Of a DNA stretch of 10,325 bases, positions 1 through 6,155 are shown piece by piece (position 1 is the first letter of the stretch; each line of letters begins with the position of its first letter). A program made the position numbers and the translations under genes. The notes under the pieces are model-generated. The model ran no database searches. It was not told the DNA's origin and worked only from the letters and a program-made list of their open reading frames with translations. Source of the DNA: an uncultured archaeon (GTDB lineage: Archaea; Halobacteriota; Methanosarcinia; Methanotrichales; Methanotrichaceae); assembly GCA_902385025.1 (NCBI GenBank), contig CABMDX010000155.1, forward strand, positions 1-10,325, written 5' to 3'.

Positions 1-306
1 CTGCGCGGTCTGACCCGGAATCGACCAGCCACGCAACCGCTCCCCATAAGTATACTCGAAGCCCGGATTTTGGCGGCTCTGGAGCTGCAGAGCATATTCC
101 TCCAGACGCTCTTCATTCCAGGAGTACTCAGAAGGTATCATCTCGCGATATGGGTCTTCCACCACGATCAGAAGAGACAGGAGCTCGCGTATCCTGGTGC
201 CTCGTTCGTCACAGATCTCCTGTCCCTGCCGCCAGATGAGATTGAGACCACGCCTCCATGCGTCGGATATAGTCCCGGCGCGAATGAATCTACCCATTTT
301 TATCAT
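1..306 (-). CDS. thyA: Thymidylate synthase, methanogen type (N-terminal part; cut by window edge)
   Basis: Thymidylate synthase makes dTMP from dUMP with a methylene carrier; in methanogens this is thought to be a methanopterin derivative. Reading the minus strand from 306 gives 102 codons open to the edge. The protein has the archaeal ThyA signature: TISDAWRRGLNLIW near residues 9-22, DERGTRIRELL near 28-38, VVEDP, then an EYTYGERLRG stretch near residues 82-93. The active-site cysteine lies beyond the window. I chose ATG 306 because GAGGT sits 6 nt upstream; a second in-frame ATG at 297 is badly spaced. It follows the SAP-like gene by about 75 nt on the same strand, so it may be co-transcribed. 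Identity is from remembered family motifs, not a search. Confidence 0.85.
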   Translation of the reverse strand, partial: MIKMGRFIRAGTISDAWRRGLNLIWRQGQEICDERGTRIRELLSLLIVVEDPYREMIPSEYSWNEERLEEYALQLQSRQNPGFEYTYGERLRGWSIPGQTAQ

Positions 307-381
307 AAAGAGACCTCAGGATTTTGTCGCGGGAGATTTCAAAGACCTGAAGAAGAATCGACATTATGCTTTGCATGAACC

Positions 382-594
382 TCAAAGATGCTTTCCCTGC
401 AGCTCTTCCAGCGCCTCTGGAGGAAAGGCCTTGATGATATCGATCTTTTTCACGCAGCGGGTTGGGATGCCATACTTTTTGGCGACCGGCTTCAGCTCCC
501 TCATGCTGTAATTCCGAGCGATTTCCTCTACGTCCATAGCATCTGTTTTCCCCTGCCAAAGTACTTTAAGTTTTTCGGATCCATAACCGCTCAC
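382..594 (-). CDS. Small SAP/Rho-N-like domain protein
   Basis: A 70-residue protein if started at GTG 594. The C-terminal half contains an alternating helix-turn pattern, YSMRELKPVAKKYGIPTR followed by KKIDIIKAF, which resembles SAP or Rho N-terminal helical modules (a short helix, a small-residue turn, then a basic helix ending in a DIIKAI-like motif). Such modules usually bind nucleic acid; that role here is inference. The frame stays open upstream to 816 with no better start. GTG 594 lies about 10-17 nt after a purine-rich GGAGGAGGAAGGCGG run. A TTG at 630 overlapping the upstream stop is an alternative that would add 12 residues. It sits between a membrane protein gene and thyA on the same strand. 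Confidence 0.6.
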   Translation of the reverse strand: MSGYGSEKLKVLWQGKTDAMDVEEIARNYSMRELKPVAKKYGIPTRCVKKIDIIKAFPPEALEELQGKHL

Positions 595-620
595 GAGAAA
601 ATTGCCGCCTTCCTCCTCCG

Positions 621-836
621 TTATCTGCAATATGCTGCCAGGAGGGAGAGGCCATGCAGCTCTATCCCCAGCCCCCCGAAGCTGAACTTTACTCCGATCA
701 AACCAAAGTGTATTGATATTATGAGTAATATAAATAATAATTCCAGCAGGATGGTCAGAGCCAGGATATAGATCATCATCCCGGGCATCTGAAAAATTTC
801 GAATACAAAATCCCACAGAGTCCTTCCCACGACCAT
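621..836 (-). CDS. Small single-span membrane protein, function unknown
   Basis: A 71-residue protein. Residues about 20-49 form one long, strongly hydrophobic helix (a run rich in I, L, F and M), followed by a glycine-rich amphipathic tail ending in CR. The frame is open up to ATG 929, but ATG 836 is preferred: GGGTGA lies about 7 nt ahead of it, while the earlier ATGs have no ribosome site and ATG 929 falls within the probable promoter. The stop lies 26 nt before the GTG of the SAP-like gene, suggesting one transcript. I do not recognise the family. The overlapping minus-strand frame at 595-816 is open but shows no convincing protein. Confidence 0.5.
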   Translation of the reverse strand: MVVGRTLWDFVFEIFQMPGMMIYILALTILLELLFILLIISIHFGLIGVKFSFGGLGIELHGLSLLAAYCR

Positions 837-929
837 TCTGCCTTCACCCAAGCGTACCGGAGAAGATTCTTTGCCAGGTTGATAAAGTAGCGCAGTGCGC
901 ATGGAGCGAAAGTGATCAGAGGAAAACAT

Positions 930-961
930 ATTTTATAAATAGGCATCAGTAATTGATCCTA
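930..961. promoter_or_regulatory. Divergent TATA region for nuclease-like gene and membrane-protein gene
   Basis: The run TTTTATAAAT at 931-940 is a near-perfect archaeal TATA box. Its centre is about 26 nt before ATG 962, the usual TATA-to-TSS distance, and no ribosome site precedes that ATG, so the plus-strand mRNA is probably leaderless. The box is nearly symmetric and could also serve the minus strand, giving a TSS near 908-912 for the gene starting at 836. Confidence 0.6.
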
Positions 962-1498
962 ATGGGAGACTTCGAGTGGGCGCTGGTAGGCGCATTGAAT
1001 TCATTCTTCGAGAGAGAGGGCATTGCCGCCATAGCCTACCGGCTCAAGCAATCTCGCTTTGCAGCCCAGATGGTAGACATACTGGTAGACTCAAGGCATC
1101 CCGAATACTACCTGGCCATCGAGTGCAAGAGCGTGGACGCCCGCAAGACAAGATCGCTATACTTCAAGCAATACTTCAGCTCGGGGGCTGGCGCGCACCA
1201 GCTCACCCGCGAGACGGAGTTCATCACCCGCTCAGGAAGACAGGGCATCCTGGCAGTGGAGCTGCGCCGGGGCGGCGGCAAGCCCAGGTCAGCACATCTC
1301 GTGCCCTGGGGGCATGTCTTCCAGAGATATAGCGCCGGAAAATCGGGGATCACTCTGGAAGAGATCGAAGAGAACCCTCCCCTGGAGAGAAAGGGAGGCT
1401 CTTATGAGCTCTCCCGGCTGGATATTGTGCGCATCTCAGGATACTACGATCTGGCCATTCAGGACCCGGATTTTTCTGGCGATGAATTCGGGGAATAA
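962..1498 (+). CDS. PD-(D/E)XK nuclease-like protein (archaeal Holliday junction resolvase type)
   Basis: A 178-residue protein. Near the N-terminus there is an acidic residue, E5, in a helix; then MVDILVD with D39; then AIECKS with E54 and K56; then a HQL motif at about 79-81. This order (E, D, ExK, Q) is the core of the PD-(D/E)XK fold as used by archaeal Hjc-type resolvases. The protein is longer than typical Hjc (about 130 residues) by a C-terminal extension of some 50 residues, so branched-DNA cleavage is likely but not certain; another DNA-repair or restriction-like nuclease is possible. ATG 962 is chosen over the in-frame TTG 953 because the TATA box places transcription start at about 962. 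It is convergent with the small coiled-coil gene. Confidence 0.7.
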   Translation: MGDFEWALVGALNSFFEREGIAAIAYRLKQSRFAAQMVDILVDSRHPEYYLAIECKSVDARKTRSLYFKQYFSSGAGAHQLTRETEFITRSGRQGILAVELRRGGGKPRSAHLVPWGHVFQRYSAGKSGITLEEIEENPPLERKGGSYELSRLDIVRISGYYDLAIQDPDFSGDEFGE

Positions 1499-1506
1499 GC
1501 CAGAAG

Positions 1507-1533
1507 CCTATGGACCCTATGGACCCTATGGAT
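1507..1533. repeat. Three-unit 9-bp tandem repeat
   Basis: The unit CCTATGGAC occurs at 1507-1515 and 1516-1524 and once more with a final T at 1525-1533. It lies in the gap between two convergent genes, just past the nuclease stop. No gene is supported here; the forward frames that read through it are not protein-like outside the repeat. Confidence 0.85.
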
Positions 1534-1569
1534 TTGGCGCAAAAGAGCCCCAGAGAGCCGACCCTCTGT

Positions 1570-1791
1570 TCAGACTCCGCCTGCCACCTCAAAGGCCGAG
1601 ACCATTTCCTTGAATATGGGCTCCAGCTTTTCCTTCATATCAGGCCTGACTTCAGCCATTTTGAGCATGCCTATGATCATAATGGACTGATGAAGCTCGG
1701 AGATCTCATCGGAGATGTCTTCCATTGCCTCTCTTATTCCAGAAAGCTCTTCTACGATGGCCTGAAGTTGAAGGTCTTTTTCCTTGGTCAT
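1570..1791 (-). CDS. Small coiled-coil protein, function unknown
   Basis: A 73-residue acidic protein. Residues about 5-38 follow a heptad-like pattern of I/L/M at a and d positions (for example LQAIVEELSGIREAMEDI), which suggests a coiled coil. A hydrophobic stretch (IMIIGMLKMAEV) is followed by an amphipathic helix near residues 50-68. No catalytic motif is visible. ATG 1791 is chosen because GGAGG stands 9 nt ahead; an in-frame TTG at 1797 would be only 3 nt from it. A TATA-like TATATTTATG on the minus strand at about 1824-1833 would give a short leader. It is transcribed away from the cobalamin operon and shares its upstream region, which does not by itself show a link. Confidence 0.6.
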   Translation of the reverse strand: MTKEKDLQLQAIVEELSGIREAMEDISDEISELHQSIMIIGMLKMAEVRPDMKEKLEPIFKEMVSAFEVAGGV

Positions 1792-1994
1792 TTCCAAATT
1801 CCTCCGCGGTCAATGGTATGTCATCATAAATATAGGTAGCATATTGTAAAGCATCCAGACAATTTTGCATCAATGCAGCAAAGCCAACCGTCAGCTCGTT
1901 TTTTCGATATCATTAGGAGTTTATCAAGACAATTTTAATTTGAGCAAGCAGGATTGGATTAACCTTTTATTCTAGACCTGCAATTCCTGGAAGC
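1792..1994. promoter_or_regulatory. Divergent promoter region upstream of the cobalamin operon
   Basis: About 200 AT-rich bases with no gene. On the plus strand, ATTAACCTTTTATT at 1958-1971 holds a TATA-like centre about 28 nt before cbiT ATG 1995, with no ribosome site between, so the cbi mRNA is likely leaderless. On the minus strand TATATTTATG at about 1824-1833 serves the small coiled-coil gene. The 10-mer AGACAATTTT occurs at 1857-1866 and 1927-1936. No cobalamin-riboswitch-like structure was recognised. Confidence 0.5.
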
Positions 1995-2507
1995 ATGAAG
2001 CTTCCGGGCACGGCAACGCAAGAGGAGAATATCTATATCGCCATGGGAAAGCTGAACATTCACCCAGATCACGTCTTCCTGGACATCGGCTGCGGTTCGG
2101 GAGCTGTATCCCTGGCAGCCTCGCGCTTCACGAACAGAATTTACGGCCTGGATGTGCGGGCGGAAGCGGTGGCGGCTTCCCGCACCAGGGTTCCCAAAGG
2201 CTGCTTTTTCCTGGGCGAGGCAGGAGAGCTTCTGGATGATCTTCCCGCCATCGACCGATGCTTTATCGGCGGCACCCGCAAAATCGCTGAATTCTTTCCC
2301 CGCCTGCTGAAGAAAGCGTCTCCCGGCTGCATTATCGTGGCCGATCTGGCGCGAATGGGAATCGCCGCCCAGGTTGCTGCCATGATGAAAGAGGCCGGCA
2401 TATTTCAGGAGCTTATTCAGATACATATTTCACGGGGCTACGACCTGGCAGGAGATATGGCCCTGAAACCCGTAAATCCAATCTTCATGGTGATAGGCAA
2501 ATGCTGA
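1995..2507 (+). CDS. cbiT: Cobalt-precorrin-6B C15-methyltransferase (decarboxylating)
   Basis: CbiT transfers a methyl group from S-adenosylmethionine to C15 of the corrin ring and removes the carboxyl of the C12 acetate side chain. The 170-residue protein has a class I methyltransferase fold: DIGCGSG at residues 30-36 is the SAM-binding motif I, GLDV at 51-54 is the acidic strand-2 end, and CFIGGT at 90-95 is the CbiT-specific strand after motif III. The TQEE segment at 8-11 corresponds to the family's usual T-x-E-E start of the first helix; the loop that normally precedes it in CbiT is short here. No in-frame start exists upstream before a TGA at 1941. First gene of the operon; its stop overlaps cbiL by 7 nt. 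Confidence 0.9.
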   Translation: MKLPGTATQEENIYIAMGKLNIHPDHVFLDIGCGSGAVSLAASRFTNRIYGLDVRAEAVAASRTRVPKGCFFLGEAGELLDDLPAIDRCFIGGTRKIAEFFPRLLKKASPGCIIVADLARMGIAAQVAAMMKEAGIFQELIQIHISRGYDLAGDMALKPVNPIFMVIGKC

Positions 2508-3109
2508 TAGGCATATCTTTGGGTCCGGGAGATCCGGAGCTTTTGACCCTTAAGGCAATATCAAGCCTTAAGAAATGCAGCAAGGTATTCGTTCCAGGAG
2601 AAATGGCAGCAACGCTCGCCCGTCCATACTGCGACCCGCAGATCCTGCAGTTCCCCATGATTGAGGATGAAACAGAGCTGGAGAGGATCTGGCAGAAGAA
2701 TGCCGAGATCGTGGCGGGCTATGCAGCCGAAGGTTTAGCGGGCTTCGCCTGCATCGGGGATGTCAATACCTTCTCCACCTTCAGCCACCTGGAGAGAGTT
2801 ATAAAACAAAAGCATCCCGGGATCGATGTCGCGACCATCCCTGGTGTGGGCGTTGTGCCGGCCGCAGCCTCGCGCTTTGGCGCCGCTCTGGAGAGCTCCT
2901 TTACGGTCTCGGACGGCTCCGAGGTTGAGACGGTCATCAGGATGAAGGCCACAAGGCCCAAAAAGCTGGCCCAGGAGCTGCAGGCCAGAGGTTTCGATGA
3001 CTTTACGCTTGGAACGAGGCTATGCACTCCCGAGGAGATGATCATCCGGGGAGAGATGCCGGAAAGAAGCGACTATTTCAGCGTACTGCTGGCCCGGAGG
3101 AAGAGATGA
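2501..3109 (+). CDS. cbiL: Cobalt-precorrin-2 C20-methyltransferase
   Basis: CbiL is a tetrapyrrole methylase that places a SAM-derived methyl at C20 of cobalt-factor II. The 202-residue protein has the N-terminal [13 protein letters not shown] motif (residues 7-19), IGDVNTFST at 85-93, and the [11 protein letters not shown] loop at 113-123 of this fold. The usual GDP in the second motif is GDV here, a conservative change in a SAM-contact loop. GGTGAT stands 6 nt before ATG 2501. It overlaps cbiT by 7 nt at the start and cbiF by 4 nt (ATGA) at the end, so translation is probably coupled. Confidence 0.9.
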   Translation: MLIGISLGPGDPELLTLKAISSLKKCSKVFVPGEMAATLARPYCDPQILQFPMIEDETELERIWQKNAEIVAGYAAEGLAGFACIGDVNTFSTFSHLERVIKQKHPGIDVATIPGVGVVPAAASRFGAALESSFTVSDGSEVETVIRMKATRPKKLAQELQARGFDDFTLGTRLCTPEEMIIRGEMPERSDYFSVLLARRKR

Positions 3110-3816
3110 AGGTCTATTTCGTGGGCGCGGGACCGGGAGACCCGGATCTGATCACCGTGAAGGGCAAAAGGCTGCTCGAAGAAGCGGATCTGGTGGTCTA
3201 TGCCGGTTCGCTTGTCAAAGACACACTGCTAAAAGCCCTGAAGGCGGAATTGATGGACAGCAACGGCGCATCCCTGGAGCAGACGACCAGGCGCATTATC
3301 GGGGCTCTGCAAGCCGGCAAAAAGGTGGTTCGGCTGCACAGCGGAGATCCTTCACTTTACGGAGCCATCCTGGAACAGATGAAGCCGCTGGAGGACGCCG
3401 GAGTAGAGGTGGAGGTGGTGCCGGGGGTCTCGTCCCTCTTCGCCTCCTCTGCGGCCCTGAAGACTCAGCTAACTCTGAAGGGCGTCTCCGAGTCCCTGAT
3501 AATCACGCGGCCAGCAGGAACGACCCTGGAAAAGGATGAGCTGACTGCCTTAAGCCAACATGGCACGACCCTTGCCATATTCCTGGGCATCGACAAAATC
3601 AGAGACATAATCGCATCGCTGGACCGGCCCGCAGACACGCCTGTGGCCGTGGTCTATCACGCCTCATGGCCCGACCAGACTATCCTGCAGGGGACTATTG
3701 CCGACATAGCTGGGAAGGTGGAAGCAGCAGACATAAAACGCAGTGCCCTCATCCTGATAGGAGGAGTGGTGCAGAGGACGGGATTCAGGAGGTCTCATCT
3801 ATACCGCGATCGGTAG
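3106..3816 (+). CDS. cbiF: Cobalt-precorrin-4 C11-methyltransferase
   Basis: CbiF methylates C11 of the ring contracted by the CbiH and CbiG steps. The 236-residue protein carries [15 protein letters not shown] at residues 6-20, VVYAGSLV at 30-37 (typical of CbiF/CobM), [11 protein letters not shown] at 77-87, [10 protein letters not shown] at 105-114, and a C-terminal SHLY at 230-233 that marks the family end. Length is close to the usual 250. GGAGG is 5 nt ahead of ATG 3106. An upstream in-frame start at 3022 would overlap cbiL by almost 90 nt and is rejected. The stop overlaps the presumed cbiG start by 16 nt. Confidence 0.92.
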   Translation: MKVYFVGAGPGDPDLITVKGKRLLEEADLVVYAGSLVKDTLLKALKAELMDSNGASLEQTTRRIIGALQAGKKVVRLHSGDPSLYGAILEQMKPLEDAGVEVEVVPGVSSLFASSAALKTQLTLKGVSESLIITRPAGTTLEKDELTALSQHGTTLAIFLGIDKIRDIIASLDRPADTPVAVVYHASWPDQTILQGTIADIAGKVEAADIKRSALILIGGVVQRTGFRRSHLYRDR

Positions 3817-4685
3817 CCGTCCTCGTCTTTCCCAGAGACAAAGAGAAGGGTGAAAGAATTGTCCAGGCTTTGGCCGCAAGCTATCAGCCTGATCTTCTAA
3901 TTTACGAAAGAAGGAGATTGAAGAAGGCCCTGGAGAGCTACGATCTGGTGGTGGCGGTCATGGCCGTGGGAATCGTAGTGCGAGGTCTGTGCGGTCTCCT
4001 GAAAGACAAATGGACAGACAAGCCCGTAGTGGCCATGGATTCATCTCTCACCACAGCCGTGCCGATCGTGGGAGGGCATCACGGAGCAAATGAGCTGGCC
4101 TATAGCCTTGCAGAGAGTCTGGGGGTCTATCCGGCCATCACCACAGCTACCGATGCCTCTGGCCGCCCCTGCCTGGAAGACGTGGCAAAAGGCCTGGGAG
4201 CCGAGATCCAAAACAAGCAGGCCTCCAAGGCCGTGAACCTTTCCTTTCTGAAGGAAGATGTGCCGGTGCAAAGGCTCAAAGGGCCAAAGATTGTGATAGT
4301 AGACGAGGATGTAGCGATATTAAAAATGAAGGGGCTGGTAGTGGGCCTGGGAGCAAGAAAGGGTGTGAGCATGTCCGAGGTACTGGAGGCCATAGATGCC
4401 GCCCTCTCAGAGATCAGGCGCAATAGAGAAGAAATCGCCCTGCTGGCCACGGCCGAGCTGAAGAAAGACGAGGAGGGGCTTATGCAAGCGGCCCGAATCC
4501 TGCAGAAAGAATTGCTATGCCTCTCCGCGGAGGTCCTGAATGCCCAAAATCCCCTCACGCCCTCCAGAGCTCGCGATCTGGGATTGGCAGGAGTTGCGGA
4601 ACCTGCGGTCCTGGCCCTGGCAAGCAAGCTCATCTTTTCCAAGAAAGCTTTCGGGAATGTGACAGTTGCCATCGGAGAGCTGTAG
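3801..4685 (+). CDS. cbiG: Cobalt-precorrin-5A hydrolase, probable AUA start
   Basis: CbiG opens the delta-lactone of cobalt-precorrin-5A and releases acetaldehyde, giving precorrin-5B. Reading from 3801 gives 294 residues. The N-terminal domain has [12 protein letters not shown] (about 51-62), a KPVVAMD strand, and the diagnostic [10 protein letters not shown] at 91-100 followed by ITTATDA. The C-terminal CbiG_C domain begins at [13 protein letters not shown] (178-190) and includes [12 protein letters not shown] and [12 protein letters not shown]. No ATG, GTG or TTG exists at the natural N-terminus: the first beta strand begins at residue 5, and the only plausible start is ATA 3801, with GGAGG 8 nt ahead. 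The nearest upstream in-frame ATG, 3666, would run 150 nt inside cbiF with a non-protein-like tail. A sequence error at one base is the alternative. Confidence 0.88.
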   Translation: MPRSVAVLVFPRDKEKGERIVQALAASYQPDLLIYERRRLKKALESYDLVVAVMAVGIVVRGLCGLLKDKWTDKPVVAMDSSLTTAVPIVGGHHGANELAYSLAESLGVYPAITTATDASGRPCLEDVAKGLGAEIQNKQASKAVNLSFLKEDVPVQRLKGPKIVIVDEDVAILKMKGLVVGLGARKGVSMSEVLEAIDAALSEIRRNREEIALLATAELKKDEEGLMQAARILQKELLCLSAEVLNAQNPLTPSRARDLGLAGVAEPAVLALASKLIFSKKAFGNVTVAIGEL

Positions 4686-4686
4686 C

Positions 4687-6102
4687 ATGGATAAAAAGGC
4701 TAAAGCCGAATCCTGTAAGCTCTCCATTGTGGGAATAGGTCCCGGCGAGCAGGCTCTTCGCACAGCCGCTGCAGAGGAGGCTATCCTTACGGCCGACTAT
4801 GTTGTGGGCTACAGGCCATACCTGGACCTCATTTCCGATCTTCTTCCAGGCAAGACAGTAGCCAGCAGCCGCATGGGAAAGGAGGTTGATAGGGTAAAAG
4901 CTGCCGTCGATCTTCTGGAGGAGGGCTCCGTGGCCCTGGTGAGCAGCGGAGACCCCAATATCTATGGCATGGCGGGTTTGGGACTCGAATTGGCCCCCCG
5001 TCCAAGAGATGTGGAAGTTGTGCCGGGCGTTACCTCATTTACCGCCGCAGCCTGCCGCGCGGGTCTCGCTTTCCGCGAATGCGTATCTGTGATCAGCCTC
5101 AGCGATCTTCTCACCCCCTGGCAGGCTATCGAGGCGCGACTGCAGCAGGCTTCAGAACTGCAGATGCCCGTGGCTCTTTATAATCCTCGCAGCAAGAGGC
5201 GCAACTGGCAGCTCCTCCGGGCTCTGGAGCTATGCGGCGACCGGGATGTGCTGGTTGCAAGAAATGTCGGCCGCCCCGGAGAAGATATCTTCTGGACGGC
5301 TTCCAGTATCCTCAAGGACAACGAGGCCATGCTGGATAAAATCGATATGACTACGCTCGTCATAATCAGCGGAAGAGGCGCCTTCCGGGGAGAGGCCTGC
5401 AAGGAGGCCTGCATAAATCTGGTGGGCATCGGCCCGGGCGACCGCAAGAGCCTGACTGGAGAAACAAGGAGCCTTCTCTTGGGCTCGCAGAAAATTCTCG
5501 GAGCCGAGAGATACCTGAATCTTCTGGGCGATCTCTCTCCTGCCAGTAAGGTAGCACATACCGGCCCCTGTCCGGAGAGGATGACCTCTCGCTTCCGGGA
5601 AGCAGAGGAGCTGGCAAGAATGGGCAAAACAGCCTCCATCCTTACCGGCGGCGATCCGAGTATATTCAGCGCCGGCTGGAGGATTTTGGAGCATGCGAGG
5701 GGAAAGACGAATGTGCATATCTCAGCCGGAGTCAGCGCCTTCACCTCGGTGGCCGCCAGAGCTGGAGCGCCGCTAGTTAGCGACTTTGTCCTGCTTTCCA
5801 GGCCGCCGGACCCCGGCCTCCACTCGCTTCTGGCAAGATTGGGCTTTGCCATAGTGACATATAATGTTCAGGGGCACGAAATTGCTCCATTGCTGCAGGA
5901 TGTTGATCCAAAAAGACCCTGCGTGCTGGCAAGGGATGTGGCCAGGCCAGGCGAGGAGACGATCATCCTTGAGGCAGAAGAACTTCTGGCAGCGAAACCC
6001 AGCGGCTTTCGTTTTACTCTTCTGCTCGCATCTGGCCATTCCTACATAAAAGATGGAAGGATAATTGCCAGAAGAGGATACGAAACCAAATACGCCTATT
6101 GA
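4687..6102 (+). CDS. cbiH: Precorrin-3B/cobalt-precorrin-3 C17-methyltransferase with second CobJ-like domain
   Basis: CbiH methylates C17 and drives ring contraction. The protein has 471 residues, about twice the family's 240. Domain 1 (about 11-230) is canonical: VGIGPGE at 15-21, SSGDPNIYGMAG at 86-97, VPGVTSFTAAA at 112-122, the CbiH-specific ISLSDLLTPW at 136-145, and ALYNPRSKRR at 163-172. Domain 2 (about 243-471) repeats the fold: VGIGPGDRKSLT at 246-257, TGGDPSIFSAG at 320-330, SAGVSAFTSVAA, and the CobJ-like tail GRIIARRGYE at 457-466; it lacks the SLSDLLTPW and NPRSKRR motifs. Domain 1 lacks the tail. GGAGAG is about 8 nt before ATG 4687, which follows the cbiG stop by one base. Domain 2 may be a partner, a structural copy or a second activity; I cannot tell. 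Confidence 0.88.
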   Translation: MDKKAKAESCKLSIVGIGPGEQALRTAAAEEAILTADYVVGYRPYLDLISDLLPGKTVASSRMGKEVDRVKAAVDLLEEGSVALVSSGDPNIYGMAGLGLELAPRPRDVEVVPGVTSFTAAACRAGLAFRECVSVISLSDLLTPWQAIEARLQQASELQMPVALYNPRSKRRNWQLLRALELCGDRDVLVARNVGRPGEDIFWTASSILKDNEAMLDKIDMTTLVIISGRGAFRGEACKEACINLVGIGPGDRKSLTGETRSLLLGSQKILGAERYLNLLGDLSPASKVAHTGPCPERMTSRFREAEELARMGKTASILTGGDPSIFSAGWRILEHARGKTNVHISAGVSAFTSVAARAGAPLVSDFVLLSRPPDPGLHSLLARLGFAIVTYNVQGHEIAPLLQDVDPKRPCVLARDVARPGEETIILEAEELLAAKPSGFRFTLLLASGHSYIKDGRIIARRGYETKYAY

Positions 6103-6117
6103 AGAACCAAAAAAATG

Positions 6118-6142
6118 CAATTCGAATATATTCAATTCGAAT
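6118..6142. repeat. Paired palindromic motif in the cbiH-cbiC gap
   Basis: The 10-mer CAATTCGAAT occurs at 6118-6127 and 6133-6142, a 15-bp period. Each contains the palindrome ATTCGAAT, and a TATA-like ATATATT lies between them, about 27 nt before the cbiC ATG. The 53-nt gap is one of only two real spacers in the operon. It may be an operator or internal promoter; this is inference. Confidence 0.6.
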
Positions 6143-6155
6143 TCAGAGGATTCGC

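Noticed and set aside
388..771. 127-aa plus-strand open frame over the SAP-like and membrane-protein genes
   Set aside because: No ribosome site or promoter; the minus strand shows better starts, a hydrophobic helix and a SAP-like motif.
595..816. Upstream extension of the SAP-like frame to 816
   Set aside because: Lies over the membrane protein in another frame and gives a non-protein-like N-terminus; GTG 594 after a purine-rich site is simpler, though a frameshift fusion is kept as a question.
1792..1994. Cobalamin riboswitch upstream of cbiT
   Set aside because: No conserved B12-box-like sequence or multi-stem layout seen; the promoter position implies almost no 5' leader.
3666..3800. 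ATG 3666 as the start of cbiG
   Set aside because: It would overlap cbiF by about 150 nt, and the added residues (rich in H, P, R, S) are the out-of-frame reading of the CbiF C-terminus, unlike any CbiG N-terminus.
4127..4672. 181-aa minus-strand open frame inside cbiG
   Set aside because: Antisense to CbiG domains with clear family motifs; low-complexity Ser/Arg content.
5178..5852. 224-aa minus-strand open frame inside cbiH
   Set aside because: Antisense to a strongly supported gene; composition is Ser/Arg/Pro-rich with no domain pattern or ribosome site.
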